A stretch of 20,169 nt of DNA from JACDAN01 sp035697545. GTDB taxonomy: Bacteria > Actinomycetota > Thermoleophilia > Gaiellales > Gaiellaceae. Positions within the stretch are counted from its first letter, which is position 1, and each line of letters begins with the position of its first letter. Location of the stretch: contig DASSCT010000140.1 in NCBI GenBank assembly GCA_035697545.1, forward strand, positions 1 to 20,169. Direction: 5' to 3'. A program made the translations under genes and the position numbers. Below the pieces are notes generated by a model that made no database searches, was not told the DNA's origin, and saw only the letters and a list, made by a program, of their open reading frames with translations. Positions 1 to 7,603 of the stretch are shown piece after piece.

Positions 1-2
1 GC

Positions 3-401
3 ATCGACGTCCGTACGGGTCGGGCAACCGTGCTGCGGCCCCCGACCAGGAACCAGGGCGCCCGCCGCGTCTGGTCCGACTCACGCGGCCGGATCTGGGT
101 CAGCGAATGGAACGCGGGCAAGCTCGGCATGTACGACCCGGTGAAGCGGCGATGGCGCGAGTGGCGGCTCCCCGGCCGAACACCGCAGGCGTATGCGGTC
201 TACGTCGACGAGCGCGACGTCGTCTGGCTCACCGATTTCGGCGCAAACGCCATCGTCCGTTTCGACCCGCGGGCTCAGCGGTTCACCCAGGTCAGACGTC
301 CGATTTCGGGCGCGGAGGTGCGCCAGCTCCTCGGCCGCCGCGGCGAGCTCTGGGGCGCAGAGTCCGGTGTGGACAAGCTGGTCGTCGTGCGAACGCGCTA
401 G
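3..401 (+). CDS. Virginiamycin B lyase-like beta-propeller protein (5' truncated by window edge)
   Basis: Only the C-terminal about 132 residues are present; the frame is open to the window edge, so the start lies upstream. The visible part contains repeated propeller-blade motifs: WVSEWNAGKLGMYDP, WREWRLPG, VVWLTDFGANAIVRFDP and LWGAESGVDKLVVV. The recurring 'W-(V/L)-(S/T)-(E/D)-x-x-(A/G)-N-x-(I/L)...-(Y/F)-D-P' pattern is that of streptogramin B lyase (Vgb) type seven-bladed propellers. True Vgb opens the ester linkage of cyclic streptogramins, but most chromosomal relatives are secreted or periplasmic proteins of unknown substrate, and the catalytic region cannot be judged from this fragment. 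The gene converges on the neighbouring propeller gene and ends 3 bases before a strong hairpin. The fold assignment is fairly sure; the function is not. Confidence 0.75.
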   Translation: MDVRTGRATVLRPPTRNQGARRVWSDSRGRIWVSEWNAGKLGMYDPVKRRWREWRLPGRTPQAYAVYVDERDVVWLTDFGANAIVRFDPRAQRFTQVRRPISGAEVRQLLGRRGELWGAESGVDKLVVVRTR

Positions 402-404
402 TCA

Positions 405-434
405 GGGACGGCGGTGGGAAGCCACCGCCGTCCC
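405..434. terminator. 13-bp perfect hairpin between convergent genes (probable bidirectional terminator)
   Basis: The 13-base arm GGGACGGCGGTGG at 405-417 is exactly complementary to CCACCGCCGTCCC at 422-434, with a GAAG loop. It lies between two convergent genes, 3 bases after the stop of the upstream one and 13 bases from the stop of the opposite one. There is no T-run on either side, which is common for terminators in GC-rich actinobacteria. It could serve both strands. Confidence 0.75.
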
Positions 435-447
435 CAACGTGGTGCTC

Positions 448-1365
448 CTATCGCCCGCTCGCCTTGCGGAACTGTGCGAGCCAGTATTCGGCGGTATCGG
501 GATTCGGGACCGTCCCGAACCGCGCGTTCACGGCGTAGAGACGCTTCCCAAACTCGTCGATCGTCGTCGGAACGTCAAAGTCCGGGTCGGTCAGATGTGC
601 GACCACGGTCCCGGACGTGAGCCGCTTGCCGAGCCTGACGACTGCGACCTTGTTGTCCCGGTTCTGGACGACGTAAAGCGTTCGATGGCCATCGGGCAGG
701 ATCCCGTCGCCGTTGACCACGGGCTCGTTGAGCACGATCTCGCGAGTGACTCCGGTCCGCCGGTTGACCGTGAACAGCTTGCCGACGTTGCTCTGCACGA
801 TGATCAGTGTCTTGCCGTTCGCCGTCTTGTCGATGCCGTTCGCGTTGTTCCCCGGCCCGTACATGATCGCGCCGGTCAACGGGATCGCCGTCACCTGACC
901 GCGACTGACTCGATACAGGAACGGCCGCACCGAGTCGGTGAAGTACGCGCCGCCCCGCGCGACCACGACGTCGTTCACGAACGTTTGCCCTGGCCCAGTA
1001 GGCGTGAAGAACGTATAGGTCGCAAGCAGGTCTCCGGTGCGAGCGCTGTAGACGAAGCCCTTCCCCGTTGGCCCACCGGCGACGAACAAGAGCCCACGGT
1101 GGTACTCGACGCCGATCGAAGCGCGCCCGGTGGTAGCGCCTGGGTTGATGATCGAGCCCTCGCCCGTTCTCAGGTCTCCTCGATAGATCGCGCCCGTCGG
1201 AATCGACCCGACGTAGAAGGTGTGCCCCTTGATCGCTACCCCCTCAGGCCGGAACCCGTCCGGGAGGGCGATCTTCTCCGGGAAGCTCGAGGAGGCTCCC
1301 AACGGCGCGGCCAGAATCGCGGCCGCGACGGCAATCCAGGCTGCAAGCAGCGTGATACGTCGCAT
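448..1365 (-). CDS. Secreted SMP-30/gluconolactonase/LRE-like beta-propeller protein
   Basis: This 305-residue protein has an N-terminal signal peptide (MRR, a hydrophobic stretch over about residues 5-20, and an A-x-A-like region near 'LGASSS'). The mature part shows blade-like repeats: an opening LPDGFRPEGVAI, GAIYRGDLRTG, VEYHRGLLFVAGG, FVNDVVVARGGAYFTDS, then GNNANGIDKTANGKTLIIVQ and VNGDGILPDGHRTLYVVQ. The acidic and Asn residues at 'FVNDVV', 'NNANGI' and 'GDGI' resemble the metal and substrate positions of SMP-30-type six-bladed propellers. Family members hydrolyse lactones, but secreted actinobacterial versions are mostly uncharacterised. The ATG at 1363-1365 is preceded by AAGGGGG at a 4-base spacing, which supports this start. 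It shares the 405-434 hairpin with the convergent gene. Confidence 0.8.
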   Translation of the reverse strand: MRRITLLAAWIAVAAAILAAPLGASSSFPEKIALPDGFRPEGVAIKGHTFYVGSIPTGAIYRGDLRTGEGSIINPGATTGRASIGVEYHRGLLFVAGGPTGKGFVYSARTGDLLATYTFFTPTGPGQTFVNDVVVARGGAYFTDSVRPFLYRVSRGQVTAIPLTGAIMYGPGNNANGIDKTANGKTLIIVQSNVGKLFTVNRRTGVTREIVLNEPVVNGDGILPDGHRTLYVVQNRDNKVAVVRLGKRLTSGTVVAHLTDPDFDVPTTIDEFGKRLYAVNARFGTVPNPDTAEYWLAQFRKASGR

Positions 1366-1449
1366 TTGTCCCCCTTGTCGAACGTCTCGTCCTCAGGCTC
1401 TACGTGCCCGGCCCTCGGTCGGATCACACATCGCTGGCACACTGGGCGC

Positions 1450-1842
1450 ATGCCGAAGATTCAGAAGACCGATGCCGAGTGGCGCGCCGAGCTGACGCCG
1501 GAGCAATACCGGATTCTGCGAGAGAAGGGCACGGAGGCGCCGTTCACCAACGAGTTCGACCATGTCTTCGAGCCGGGAACGTACCGCTGCGCCGGCTGCG
1601 GCGCGGAGCTCTTCGCTTCCGAGACGAAGTACGACTCCGGCTGCGGCTGGCCCGCGTTCTACGCTCCCGCCTCGGAAGAGGCAATCGACGAGGAGACCGA
1701 CACGGGCTACGGAATGGTGCGCACCGAGGTCATGTGCTCGAACTGCGGCGGCCACCTCGGGCACGTCTTCCCGGACGGGCCTCACCCGACAGGGCAGCGT
1801 TACTGCATCAATTCGGCCGCGCTGAAGCTGGAAGAGGACTAG
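1450..1842 (+). CDS. msrB: Peptide-methionine (R)-S-oxide reductase MsrB
   Basis: This 130-residue protein is a complete stand-alone MsrB. It reduces the R-epimer of methionine sulfoxide in oxidised proteins in the cytoplasm, using thioredoxin. Two CxxC pairs (C47/C50 in RCAGC and C96/C99 in CSNCGGHLGHVFPDGP) form the structural zinc site. C119 in RYCINSAAL is the catalytic nucleophile. C65 in SGCGWPAF sits where many family members carry the resolving cysteine, so both redox cysteines are present. The ATG at 1450 starts the conserved N-terminal region. The frame is open far upstream, but only as antisense of the neighbouring gene. No clear ribosome binding site is visible. mreB follows after 29 bases on the same strand, so the two may be cotranscribed. 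Confidence 0.95.
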   Translation: MPKIQKTDAEWRAELTPEQYRILREKGTEAPFTNEFDHVFEPGTYRCAGCGAELFASETKYDSGCGWPAFYAPASEEAIDEETDTGYGMVRTEVMCSNCGGHLGHVFPDGPHPTGQRYCINSAALKLEED

Positions 1843-1871
1843 CACCCCGCGTTTCGTGATGGAATCGGGCG

Positions 1872-2930
1872 GTGCGCATGCCCCGCCTGCCGACCTACCG
1901 TCGCAGCGACATGGCCGTCGATCTCGGGACGGCGAACACCGTCGTCTTCGTCCGCCACGAGGGGATCATCCTCTTCGAGCCCTCCGTGATCGCGATCGAC
2001 GAGACGACCGGACAGGTTCAGGCGGTCGGAGACGAGGCGCGGCGGATGATCGGGCGCACGCCGGCGACGATCCATGCCACACGCCCGCTACGCCACGGGG
2101 TCATCGCCGACTACGAGGTGACCGAGCAGATGCTCCGGCGCTTCCTGGCGAAGGCGAACGGGCATCGCGGCATCCACCGGCGCGTCGTGCTCTGCGTCCC
2201 GAGCGGCATCACGGACGTCGAAGAGCGCGCGGTCAAGGAAGCAACGCTCACCGCCGGCGCCCGCGAGGCGGACGTGATCGAGGAGCCGATGGCCGGAGCG
2301 ATCGGCGCCGGGCTTCCCATCGCCGAGCCGAGCGGCAACATGGTCGTCGACATCGGCGGCGGAACGACCGAGGTCGCCGTTATCTCGCTCGGGGGCATCG
2401 TCGCCTCGCGCTCGCTTCGTGTCGGCGGCTACGAGATGGACGACGCGATCGTCCGGTACGTCCGCAACCACAGCAAGCTGCTGATCGGCCAGGAGCGAGC
2501 GGAGGAGGTCAAGATCGAGGTGGGTTCCGCAATCGACGTCGGCGAGCTCCCGGATACGGAGGTCAGCGGACGGGATCTCGTGACCGGAGGACTGCGACGA
2601 ACTCGCCTGACCGCTGAAGACGCGCGCGAGGCGCTCGAGCGGCCGGTGAGTCAGATCATCGACGCGGTCAAGGAGACGCTCGAGGCGACGCCCCCGGAGC
2701 TCGCGGCCGACATCACGAGCCGTGGAATCGTCCTCGTCGGCGGCGGTGCGCTCCTGCGCGGCCTCGACGAGCTCATGCGCCGCGAGACCCAGCTACCGGT
2801 CTATGTCGCCGACGCGCCGCTCACCTGCGTCGCGACCGGCGCGGGACACAGCCTCGAGGAGCTTCCGGTAATCCAGCGCGTCGCCAAACAGCGGCGGAAC
2901 CTGCCGCGCAGGCGCCGCTGGCGTCGTTAG
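1872..2930 (+). CDS. mreB: Rod shape-determining protein MreB/Mbl-like actin homologue
   Basis: This 352-residue actin-fold ATPase shows phosphate-1 DLGTANT (residues 17-23), the catalytic-type Glu in VIEEPMAGAIGAGLPI (E138), phosphate-2 VDIGGGTTEVAVIS (159-172) and the adenosine motif GIVLVGGGALLRGL (285-298). MreB filaments lie under the cytoplasmic membrane and direct lateral wall synthesis. The GTG at 1872 was taken as the start; ATG at 1878 is two codons further and equally possible. The gene stands alone: neither mreC, mreD, a class B PBP nor rodA is adjacent. The last 15 residues are extremely basic (KQRRNLPRRRRWRR), an unusual tail for MreB. It may be a second MreB/Mbl paralogue rather than the main one. 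The family call is certain; the cellular role is less so. Confidence 0.9.
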   Translation: MRMPRLPTYRRSDMAVDLGTANTVVFVRHEGIILFEPSVIAIDETTGQVQAVGDEARRMIGRTPATIHATRPLRHGVIADYEVTEQMLRRFLAKANGHRGIHRRVVLCVPSGITDVEERAVKEATLTAGAREADVIEEPMAGAIGAGLPIAEPSGNMVVDIGGGTTEVAVISLGGIVASRSLRVGGYEMDDAIVRYVRNHSKLLIGQERAEEVKIEVGSAIDVGELPDTEVSGRDLVTGGLRRTRLTAEDAREALERPVSQIIDAVKETLEATPPELAADITSRGIVLVGGGALLRGLDELMRRETQLPVYVADAPLTCVATGAGHSLEELPVIQRVAKQRRNLPRRRRWRR

Positions 2931-2988
2931 CAGCTCAGCTCGCTTTGCTAACAGCGGACGCGTCGAGGGGCCAGGCCCCCGGACACGG

Positions 2989-3013
2989 CTCGCGAGGACG
3001 TGGGCCTCGCGAG
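2989..3013. terminator. 9-bp hairpin between convergent mreB and diiron-protein genes
   Basis: The arm CTCGCGAGG at 2989-2997 pairs perfectly with CCTCGCGAG at 3005-3013 around a 7-base loop. A second small palindrome, GGGGCC-A-GGCCCC, sits at 2967-2979. The 171-base gap separates two convergent genes and I see no gene in it. No T-run follows, so the terminator assignment rests on position and stem only. Confidence 0.45.
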
Positions 3014-3101
3014 GATTCGGCGCTACGAGCGGGATGACGGAGCTCGGCGCGTCTGGATTCGTGTCGCCCGATGCCCGTCCGGGTCGGACAGGCTTCAAGA
3101 G

Positions 3102-3935
3102 CTAGGGAATCGTGTACTCGATGTCGCTGACGTCGAGGCCGAGCGACGAGGCAATCCGAACGCCCTCCTCGATCTCGCGCCGCACTCGGGCCACATCACG
3201 CGAGCGCATCGCGTTGCCGATGAATTCGCGCTCCTTCGGCCGCCAGAGGACGTGGTCGGCGAAGATCGGCAGCATCCTCTCGGCGCCGCGGATCATCTTG
3301 TCCTTGGTCTTCTTGTCCGCGTCCCGGAGCAGCACGCGCTCGTAGGCCATCCCGGCTCCGTGATGGATGCCGTCGTCGATTGTCAGCCGGTTGCACAGAT
3401 CCTCGAGCAGCGTCCCCCGCGAGGAGCGCGCGATCAGCCGGAACCGCGGGATGATCATTCGCTCGAAGAAGACCTGCATCAGGAAGACCTTCTCCTCGAG
3501 CACGTCGAGGCCGAGAAACATCTGGGCGAGCTTGTCCAAATAGGGATCGCGCTCGCTCGTCCCTCCCGCCGCCTCGGCCAGCCGGAGCCAGGCTTCGACG
3601 TGGCGCGCCTCGTCCTGCGCCATCGTCGAGTAGTAGAGCTTGGCCTCGTGGTGCCGGGCGAGCTCGAGGAGCTGCGCCGACATCTCGACCGCGAGTGAGT
3701 CCGCCTGCAGCTGCTGGGTGATGACCGAGCGCCAGATGCCCTGGCGTCGCGCCTGCTTTTCCTTGGCGCCTTTGGTCTCGGGAATCGGCGGAACCTCGCC
3801 CCAGGCCATGTCCCGCACCTGCCACTCCTGCTTCTTGGCCAGCTGGTAGTAGCGGAAGACCTCCTCGGTCCGCTTCGGGCGCTCGTCGGTCGACGCCTCA
3901 GTCTCGGCGAGCTCGTCTTTGGGGGTCGTGGCCAT
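3102..3935 (-). CDS. Ferritin-like superfamily (R2-type) diiron protein of unknown substrate
   Basis: This 277-residue, largely helical soluble protein belongs to the ferritin-like/ribonucleotide reductase R2-like superfamily. An N-terminal FRYYQLAKKQEW...MAW segment resembles the start of R2-type oxidases. Candidate metal ligands are E84 in the QADSLAVEMSAQ helix, E109 and H112 in QDEARHVEAW, E158 in FFERMIIP, and D188 and H191 in IDDGIHHG. The second D/ExxH thus carries Asp where R2 proteins usually have Glu. No ribonucleotide reductase large subunit, monooxygenase component or reductase is nearby, so radical generation, oxidase and iron-handling roles are all open. The ATG at 3935 was chosen over an in-frame GTG at 3986 because the extra 17 residues look like untranslated upstream DNA. 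It is divergent from the MoxR operon. Confidence 0.75.
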   Translation of the reverse strand: MATTPKDELAETEASTDERPKRTEEVFRYYQLAKKQEWQVRDMAWGEVPPIPETKGAKEKQARRQGIWRSVITQQLQADSLAVEMSAQLLELARHHEAKLYYSTMAQDEARHVEAWLRLAEAAGGTSERDPYLDKLAQMFLGLDVLEEKVFLMQVFFERMIIPRFRLIARSSRGTLLEDLCNRLTIDDGIHHGAGMAYERVLLRDADKKTKDKMIRGAERMLPIFADHVLWRPKEREFIGNAMRSRDVARVRREIEEGVRIASSLGLDVSDIEYTIP

Positions 3936-4036
3936 GGAGTCGCGCAAGGTTAGCGTTGAGCGTGCGTTAAGACCGCCTGCTCTCACAGAAACCTTAGTCT
4001 TGAGTGGTTTCCTCTGGGTTCAATCCGCTGAGAGAG

Positions 4037-4041
4037 AGGAG
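4037..4041 (+). promoter_or_regulatory. Shine-Dalgarno AGGAG that decides the MoxR start
   Basis: AGGAG, inside AGAGAGAGGAG, lies 7 bases before the GTG at 4049. An in-frame GTG at 4004 would make a protein 15 residues longer but has no such site, so 4049 is the better start. Confidence 0.75.
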
Positions 4042-4048
4042 CCAGCCG

Positions 4049-5035
4049 GTGTCCACGACCGACCCGACCGTCCCCACCCCCGCGGAGGCGAAGGAGCGCC
4101 TCGAGCAGGCGCTCTTCGAGATTCGACGAGTGATTGCCGGGCAGGAGGCGATGCTCGAGCGGGTGCTCGTGTGCCTGCTGGCGCAGGGTCATCTTTTGAT
4201 CGAGGGCGTCCCGGGACTCGCGAAGACGCTGACGATCAAGACCACCGCCGGCGTCCTCGGCGGCTCGTTCGCACGAGTCCAGTTCACGCCCGATCTCGTT
4301 CCCTCGGACCTCGTCGGCACTCGGATCTACCGGGCGGGCGAGGGAACCTTCGAGACCGAGCTCGGCCCTGTCTTCTGCAACTTCCTGCTCGCGGACGAGA
4401 TCAACCGTGCGCCGGCCAAGGTGCAGTCGGCGCTGCTGGAGGTCATGCAGGAGCACCAGGTCACGATCGGACACGACACGTTCCCCGTCCCCGATCCCTT
4501 CCTCGTGATGGCGACGCAGAACCCGATCGAGTCCGAAGGCACGTATCCCCTTCCGGAGGCTCAGGTCGACCGCTTCATGCTCAAGATCTTGATTGGCTAT
4601 CCCGAGCACGACGAGGAGCTCACGATCGTCGAGCGCCAGCTGATCCCGCCGCCCGACCTGCGCGAGGCGCTGTCGCTCGACGATTTGAAGGCGCTTCAGC
4701 GCGCGGTGTACGAGATCTACGTCGACCCGGCGCTCATCAGCTACGCCGTCAACCTCGCCACAGCGACGCGACAGCGTTCGGAGTACGTCGCGTACGGGGC
4801 CAGCCCGCGAGGCCCGATCAGCCTGGTGCAGTCCGCGCGGGCGCTTGCACTCATCCGTGGCCGCGAGTACGTGATCCCGGAGGACCTGCAGGCGCTGGCC
4901 AAGGATGCGCTGCGCCACCGGCTCGTGCTCACGTACCAGGCGTTGGCCGAGGAGGTGACACCTGACGCGATCCTGGACCAGGTGCTGACATCCGTTCAAG
5001 TTCCACAGATCGACCTCACCCGCACCGCAGCATGA
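4049..5035 (+). CDS. MoxR-family AAA+ ATPase
   Basis: This 328-residue cytoplasmic ATPase shows Walker A GVPGLAKT (residues 53-60), Walker B LLADEINRAP (113-122), sensor-1 VMATQNPIESEGTYPLPEAQ with N158, and the DRFMLK segment that follows in MoxR proteins. The C-terminal lid region contains ASPRGPISL. MoxR ATPases act as chaperone-like remodellers for metalloenzyme or envelope-complex maturation and are typically paired with VWA-domain partners, as here. It is the first gene of a five-gene operon. Its stop overlaps the next start by four bases (ATGA at 5032-5035), suggesting translational coupling. The GTG start is supported by a well-spaced AGGAG. The family call is certain; the client is unknown. 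Confidence 0.93.
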   Translation: MSTTDPTVPTPAEAKERLEQALFEIRRVIAGQEAMLERVLVCLLAQGHLLIEGVPGLAKTLTIKTTAGVLGGSFARVQFTPDLVPSDLVGTRIYRAGEGTFETELGPVFCNFLLADEINRAPAKVQSALLEVMQEHQVTIGHDTFPVPDPFLVMATQNPIESEGTYPLPEAQVDRFMLKILIGYPEHDEELTIVERQLIPPPDLREALSLDDLKALQRAVYEIYVDPALISYAVNLATATRQRSEYVAYGASPRGPISLVQSARALALIRGREYVIPEDLQALAKDALRHRLVLTYQALAEEVTPDAILDQVLTSVQVPQIDLTRTAA

Positions 5036-5949
5036 AGGTGCTCCAGCGGGCAGTGACTCCAGACCGCCCGGGGCCCGGGCCGATGCCGGACGCGCTCCTG
5101 CGCGCGCTCGACATCACGATCGGGCGGCGGATGGAAGGGCTGCTCGCCGGGGACTACCGCTCGTCGCTCTTCGGCGACGGCACCGAGCTCGCGCAGGTGC
5201 GCCCGTACATCCCCGGGGACGATGTCCGCCGGATCGACTGGAACGTGACGGCGCGGACGAACGAGCCGCACGTGCGCGTCCAGCTGGCCGAGCGGGTCCT
5301 CGTCACCTGGCTCGTGGTCGACACCTCGCCCTCGATGCAGTTCGGGACGGCCGAACGCCGGAAGGCGGACGTCGCCGAAGGTGCGGCCCTCGCGATGGGG
5401 CACGTCGCGACGAGGCGGGGAAACCGGCTCGGGATCGTCACATTCGGCGACAACGACCCGCGCTCGCTGCCGGCGAGGCAGGGCCGCATGGGGCTCGTCG
5501 GCTTGCTGACCGCGCTTCGGCAGGAGCCGGACGAGACGGCGTCCGGCGCGACCTCGCTCGGCGAGGCCCTCGGCCGCACCTGGGCGCTGGCGCGCCAGCG
5601 GAGCCTGGTCGTGATCGTCTCCGACTTCCGCGGGCCGCGTGACTGGCGGGCGCCGCTCCTCCAGCTGGCAGGTCACCACGACGTCGTCGCCCTCGAGATC
5701 CGCGATCCTCGGGAACAGGAACTTACGAACGTGGGCGCGCTCTGGCTCGTCGACCCCGAGACCGGAAAGCTCCTTCGGGTCGACACGCGCAGCAAGCGGC
5801 TTCGGGAGCGCTTTGCGGCCGCAGCAGCGCAGGAACGCGCCGACCTCGAGCACAGCTTGGCCGCTCTCGGCGTCCGCCACCTCGTGCTCTCGACCTCGGG
5901 GGATTGGCTGCGCTCGCTCGCGGTCTTCCTCCGCAGGAAGCACCGATGA
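5032..5949 (+). CDS. DUF58 domain protein (VWA-like), MoxR partner
   Basis: This 305-residue protein carries the DUF58 signature RPYIPGDDVRRIDWNVTART at residues 57-76, followed by a VWA-like region with a MIDAS-type DTSPSM (D97, S99, S101) and a VVIVSDFRG strand. DUF58 proteins are almost always encoded next to MoxR ATPases. They are thought to bridge the ATPase to membrane VWA proteins. No N-terminal membrane segments are evident, unlike longer DUF58 proteins, so this one is probably cytoplasmic or peripheral. Both ends are four-base ATGA overlaps with the flanking genes, so it should be translated in a fixed ratio with them. The exact biochemical role is unknown for the family. Confidence 0.9.
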   Translation: MKVLQRAVTPDRPGPGPMPDALLRALDITIGRRMEGLLAGDYRSSLFGDGTELAQVRPYIPGDDVRRIDWNVTARTNEPHVRVQLAERVLVTWLVVDTSPSMQFGTAERRKADVAEGAALAMGHVATRRGNRLGIVTFGDNDPRSLPARQGRMGLVGLLTALRQEPDETASGATSLGEALGRTWALARQRSLVVIVSDFRGPRDWRAPLLQLAGHHDVVALEIRDPREQELTNVGALWLVDPETGKLLRVDTRSKRLRERFAAAAAQERADLEHSLAALGVRHLVLSTSGDWLRSLAVFLRRKHR

Positions 5950-6911
5950 GCTTCTCCTGGCCGATTGCACTCGTCGCCCTGGTCCTCGTTCCGCTGCTCG
6001 TCGTCCTGTACGTCGTCCGGGAGCGGCGGCGCACCGCCTTTGCCGCGGGATTCGCGAACCCCGCGCTCCTCCCGAACGTCGTCGCTCGCTCCCCCGGGAT
6101 CCGCCGCCACCTTCCGATCGTCCTTCTGCTCCTCGGCTTCACCGCGATCGTCCTCGGCGTCGCTCGGCCGCACGCGACCGTCAACGTCAAGCGCGAAGAG
6201 GCAACGGTCGTGCTCGCCCTCGACGTCTCCCGTTCGATGAAGGCGAAGGACGTCGAGCCGACGCGCCTCGACGCCGCCCGAAATGCCGCCAAGGCCTTCC
6301 TCGACCGCGTGCCGGAGAAGTTCCGGGTCGGCGTCGTCTCGTTCGCCACGCGGGCGACCGTCGGACTGCCGCCGACCGCGGATCGCGAGCTGGTCACGTC
6401 GGCGCTGGACGCGCTGACACCCGGCGAGGGAACGGCGATCGGCGACGCCGTTGTGCTGTCGACCCGCGTCGGCCAGGGGCGGCAGACAAGCGACGGCGCG
6501 GAGACGCCGCCGAGATCCGTGCTGCTGATCTCCGACGGCGCACGTGACGGCGGCAGAACAACCCCGCAGGCGGCCGCCGAAGAGGCGAAACGGCTCAAGG
6601 TGCCGGTCTACACAGTGCTCGTCGGGACACCGGAAGGGGTCGTCGAAGAGACGGTGACGGGCGGGTTCAAGCAGATCATCCGCGTGCCGCCGAGCCCCGA
6701 GACGCTGCAGCAGATCGCGCAGATCTCGGGCGGGGAATTCTTCACCGCAACCGATGCGGACGGGCTGAATCGGGTCTACGAGGAGCTGGGATCGCGGCTC
6801 GGGACGCGGAAGGAAAATCGTGAGATCGGCGACTATTTCGCCGGCGGCGCGGCAGCGTTCCTCCTCGCCGGCGGCCTCCTTTCGGCACTCTGGTTCCGGA
6901 GGGTTCCGTGA
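5946..6911 (+). CDS. BatA-like membrane VWA-domain protein (first copy)
   Basis: This 321-residue protein has the Bat architecture: two N-terminal transmembrane helices (about residues 5-23 and 56-73), a VWA domain, and one C-terminal helix (about 297-317, FAGGAAAFLLAGGLLSALWF). The MIDAS is complete: D93-V-S95-R-S97, T163 in GTAIGDA and D197 in LISDGARD. It should therefore bind a divalent metal and a partner's acidic residue. The VWA domain would face the cytoplasm or exterior depending on insertion; the two-helix N-terminus favours the side shared by other BatA proteins. The ATG at 5946 overlaps the upstream stop; an in-frame upstream ATG at 5904 lies inside the DUF58 gene and is rejected. 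The next gene starts at an overlapping GTGA. Confidence 0.9.
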   Translation: MSFSWPIALVALVLVPLLVVLYVVRERRRTAFAAGFANPALLPNVVARSPGIRRHLPIVLLLLGFTAIVLGVARPHATVNVKREEATVVLALDVSRSMKAKDVEPTRLDAARNAAKAFLDRVPEKFRVGVVSFATRATVGLPPTADRELVTSALDALTPGEGTAIGDAVVLSTRVGQGRQTSDGAETPPRSVLLISDGARDGGRTTPQAAAEEAKRLKVPVYTVLVGTPEGVVEETVTGGFKQIIRVPPSPETLQQIAQISGGEFFTATDADGLNRVYEELGSRLGTRKENREIGDYFAGGAAAFLLAGGLLSALWFRRVP

Positions 6912-7603
6912 AGAAGATCGTTCTGCTCGTAGCGTTCACCGCGGCGCTGACCGCCGGCGCGGGCCCCGCGCAGGCAACGGACGAATGCAAGGGCCTGATG
7001 GTCTGCGTGCCGGTCCATGGGCCCTGGGTCGCCGTGCCCACCGGCACCAGCGTCCCCCGGCCGAAGGTTGAGTGGCAGCTCACCTGCCCGCGCGGCTACA
7101 TCGTCGGCGGCCTCGACGCCGAGCTCAGCGTCCGCGGCATCGACATCAGCTTCATCGCGACCCTGGGCAGCCCCGTGAACCCCGGGATCACGACCGCGCG
7201 CTCCGTCGTGTTCGTAGCGAGCTACGTCGGCGCGACCGCGAGAGCACCCAGCTTTCGTCCTCACGTCGGGTGCATGCCCTCGAGCGGCGGCGGCCGGATC
7301 CCGACGGCCGTCCGCATCGTCAAGCCGGGACAACCGACCGTTCGGCGGGTGCGGAGCTTCCGCATTCGCCCTGGAGCGAAGACCGTTTCGAGCGCTTGCC
7401 GCTCGAGTGAGACGCTCGTGGACGCCTCGTACGCGTTCGCGTTCCGGACGCGGCAGTCTCCGAGCGCGAGTGTCATCGGAACGGTGAGCGGCGCTCGCAG
7501 GATCAGCGGCCAGCGAGTGCTCGTCTCGGTGCAGGGCGACGCCGAGCTCGGACGGATTCCGGCCCTCGCCCAGGTCCACGCCGTCTGTTCGAGGGTGCGA
7601 TGA
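6908..7603 (+). CDS. Secreted two-repeat, six-cysteine protein inside the Bat operon (unknown family)
   Basis: I do not recognise this 231-residue protein. It starts with a clear signal peptide (MKK, hydrophobic 4-18, cleavage probably after AQA near residue 23). It has six cysteines: C27, C33, C60, C122, C164 and C227. The body appears to be an internal duplication. Repeat 1 starts around W56-QLTCPRGYIVGGLDA and ends at PHVGC122; repeat 2 starts around F151-RIRPGAKTVSSACRS and ends at VHAVC227. The Cys-to-Cys distances are 62 and 63 residues, so one disulfide per repeat plus a C27-C33 pair is a natural prediction. It sits between two VWA membrane-protein genes and overlaps both by four bases, so it probably belongs to the same complex on the outer face of the membrane. 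The function is unknown. Confidence 0.85.
   Translation: MKKIVLLVAFTAALTAGAGPAQATDECKGLMVCVPVHGPWVAVPTGTSVPRPKVEWQLTCPRGYIVGGLDAELSVRGIDISFIATLGSPVNPGITTARSVVFVASYVGATARAPSFRPHVGCMPSSGGGRIPTAVRIVKPGQPTVRRVRSFRIRPGAKTVSSACRSSETLVDASYAFAFRTRQSPSASVIGTVSGARRISGQRVLVSVQGDAELGRIPALAQVHAVCSRVR

Noticed and set aside
193..1449. Upstream extension of the msrB frame by about 419 codons
   Set aside because: It is antisense to the SMP-30-like gene and does not match MsrB fusions; conserved sequence begins at ATG 1450.
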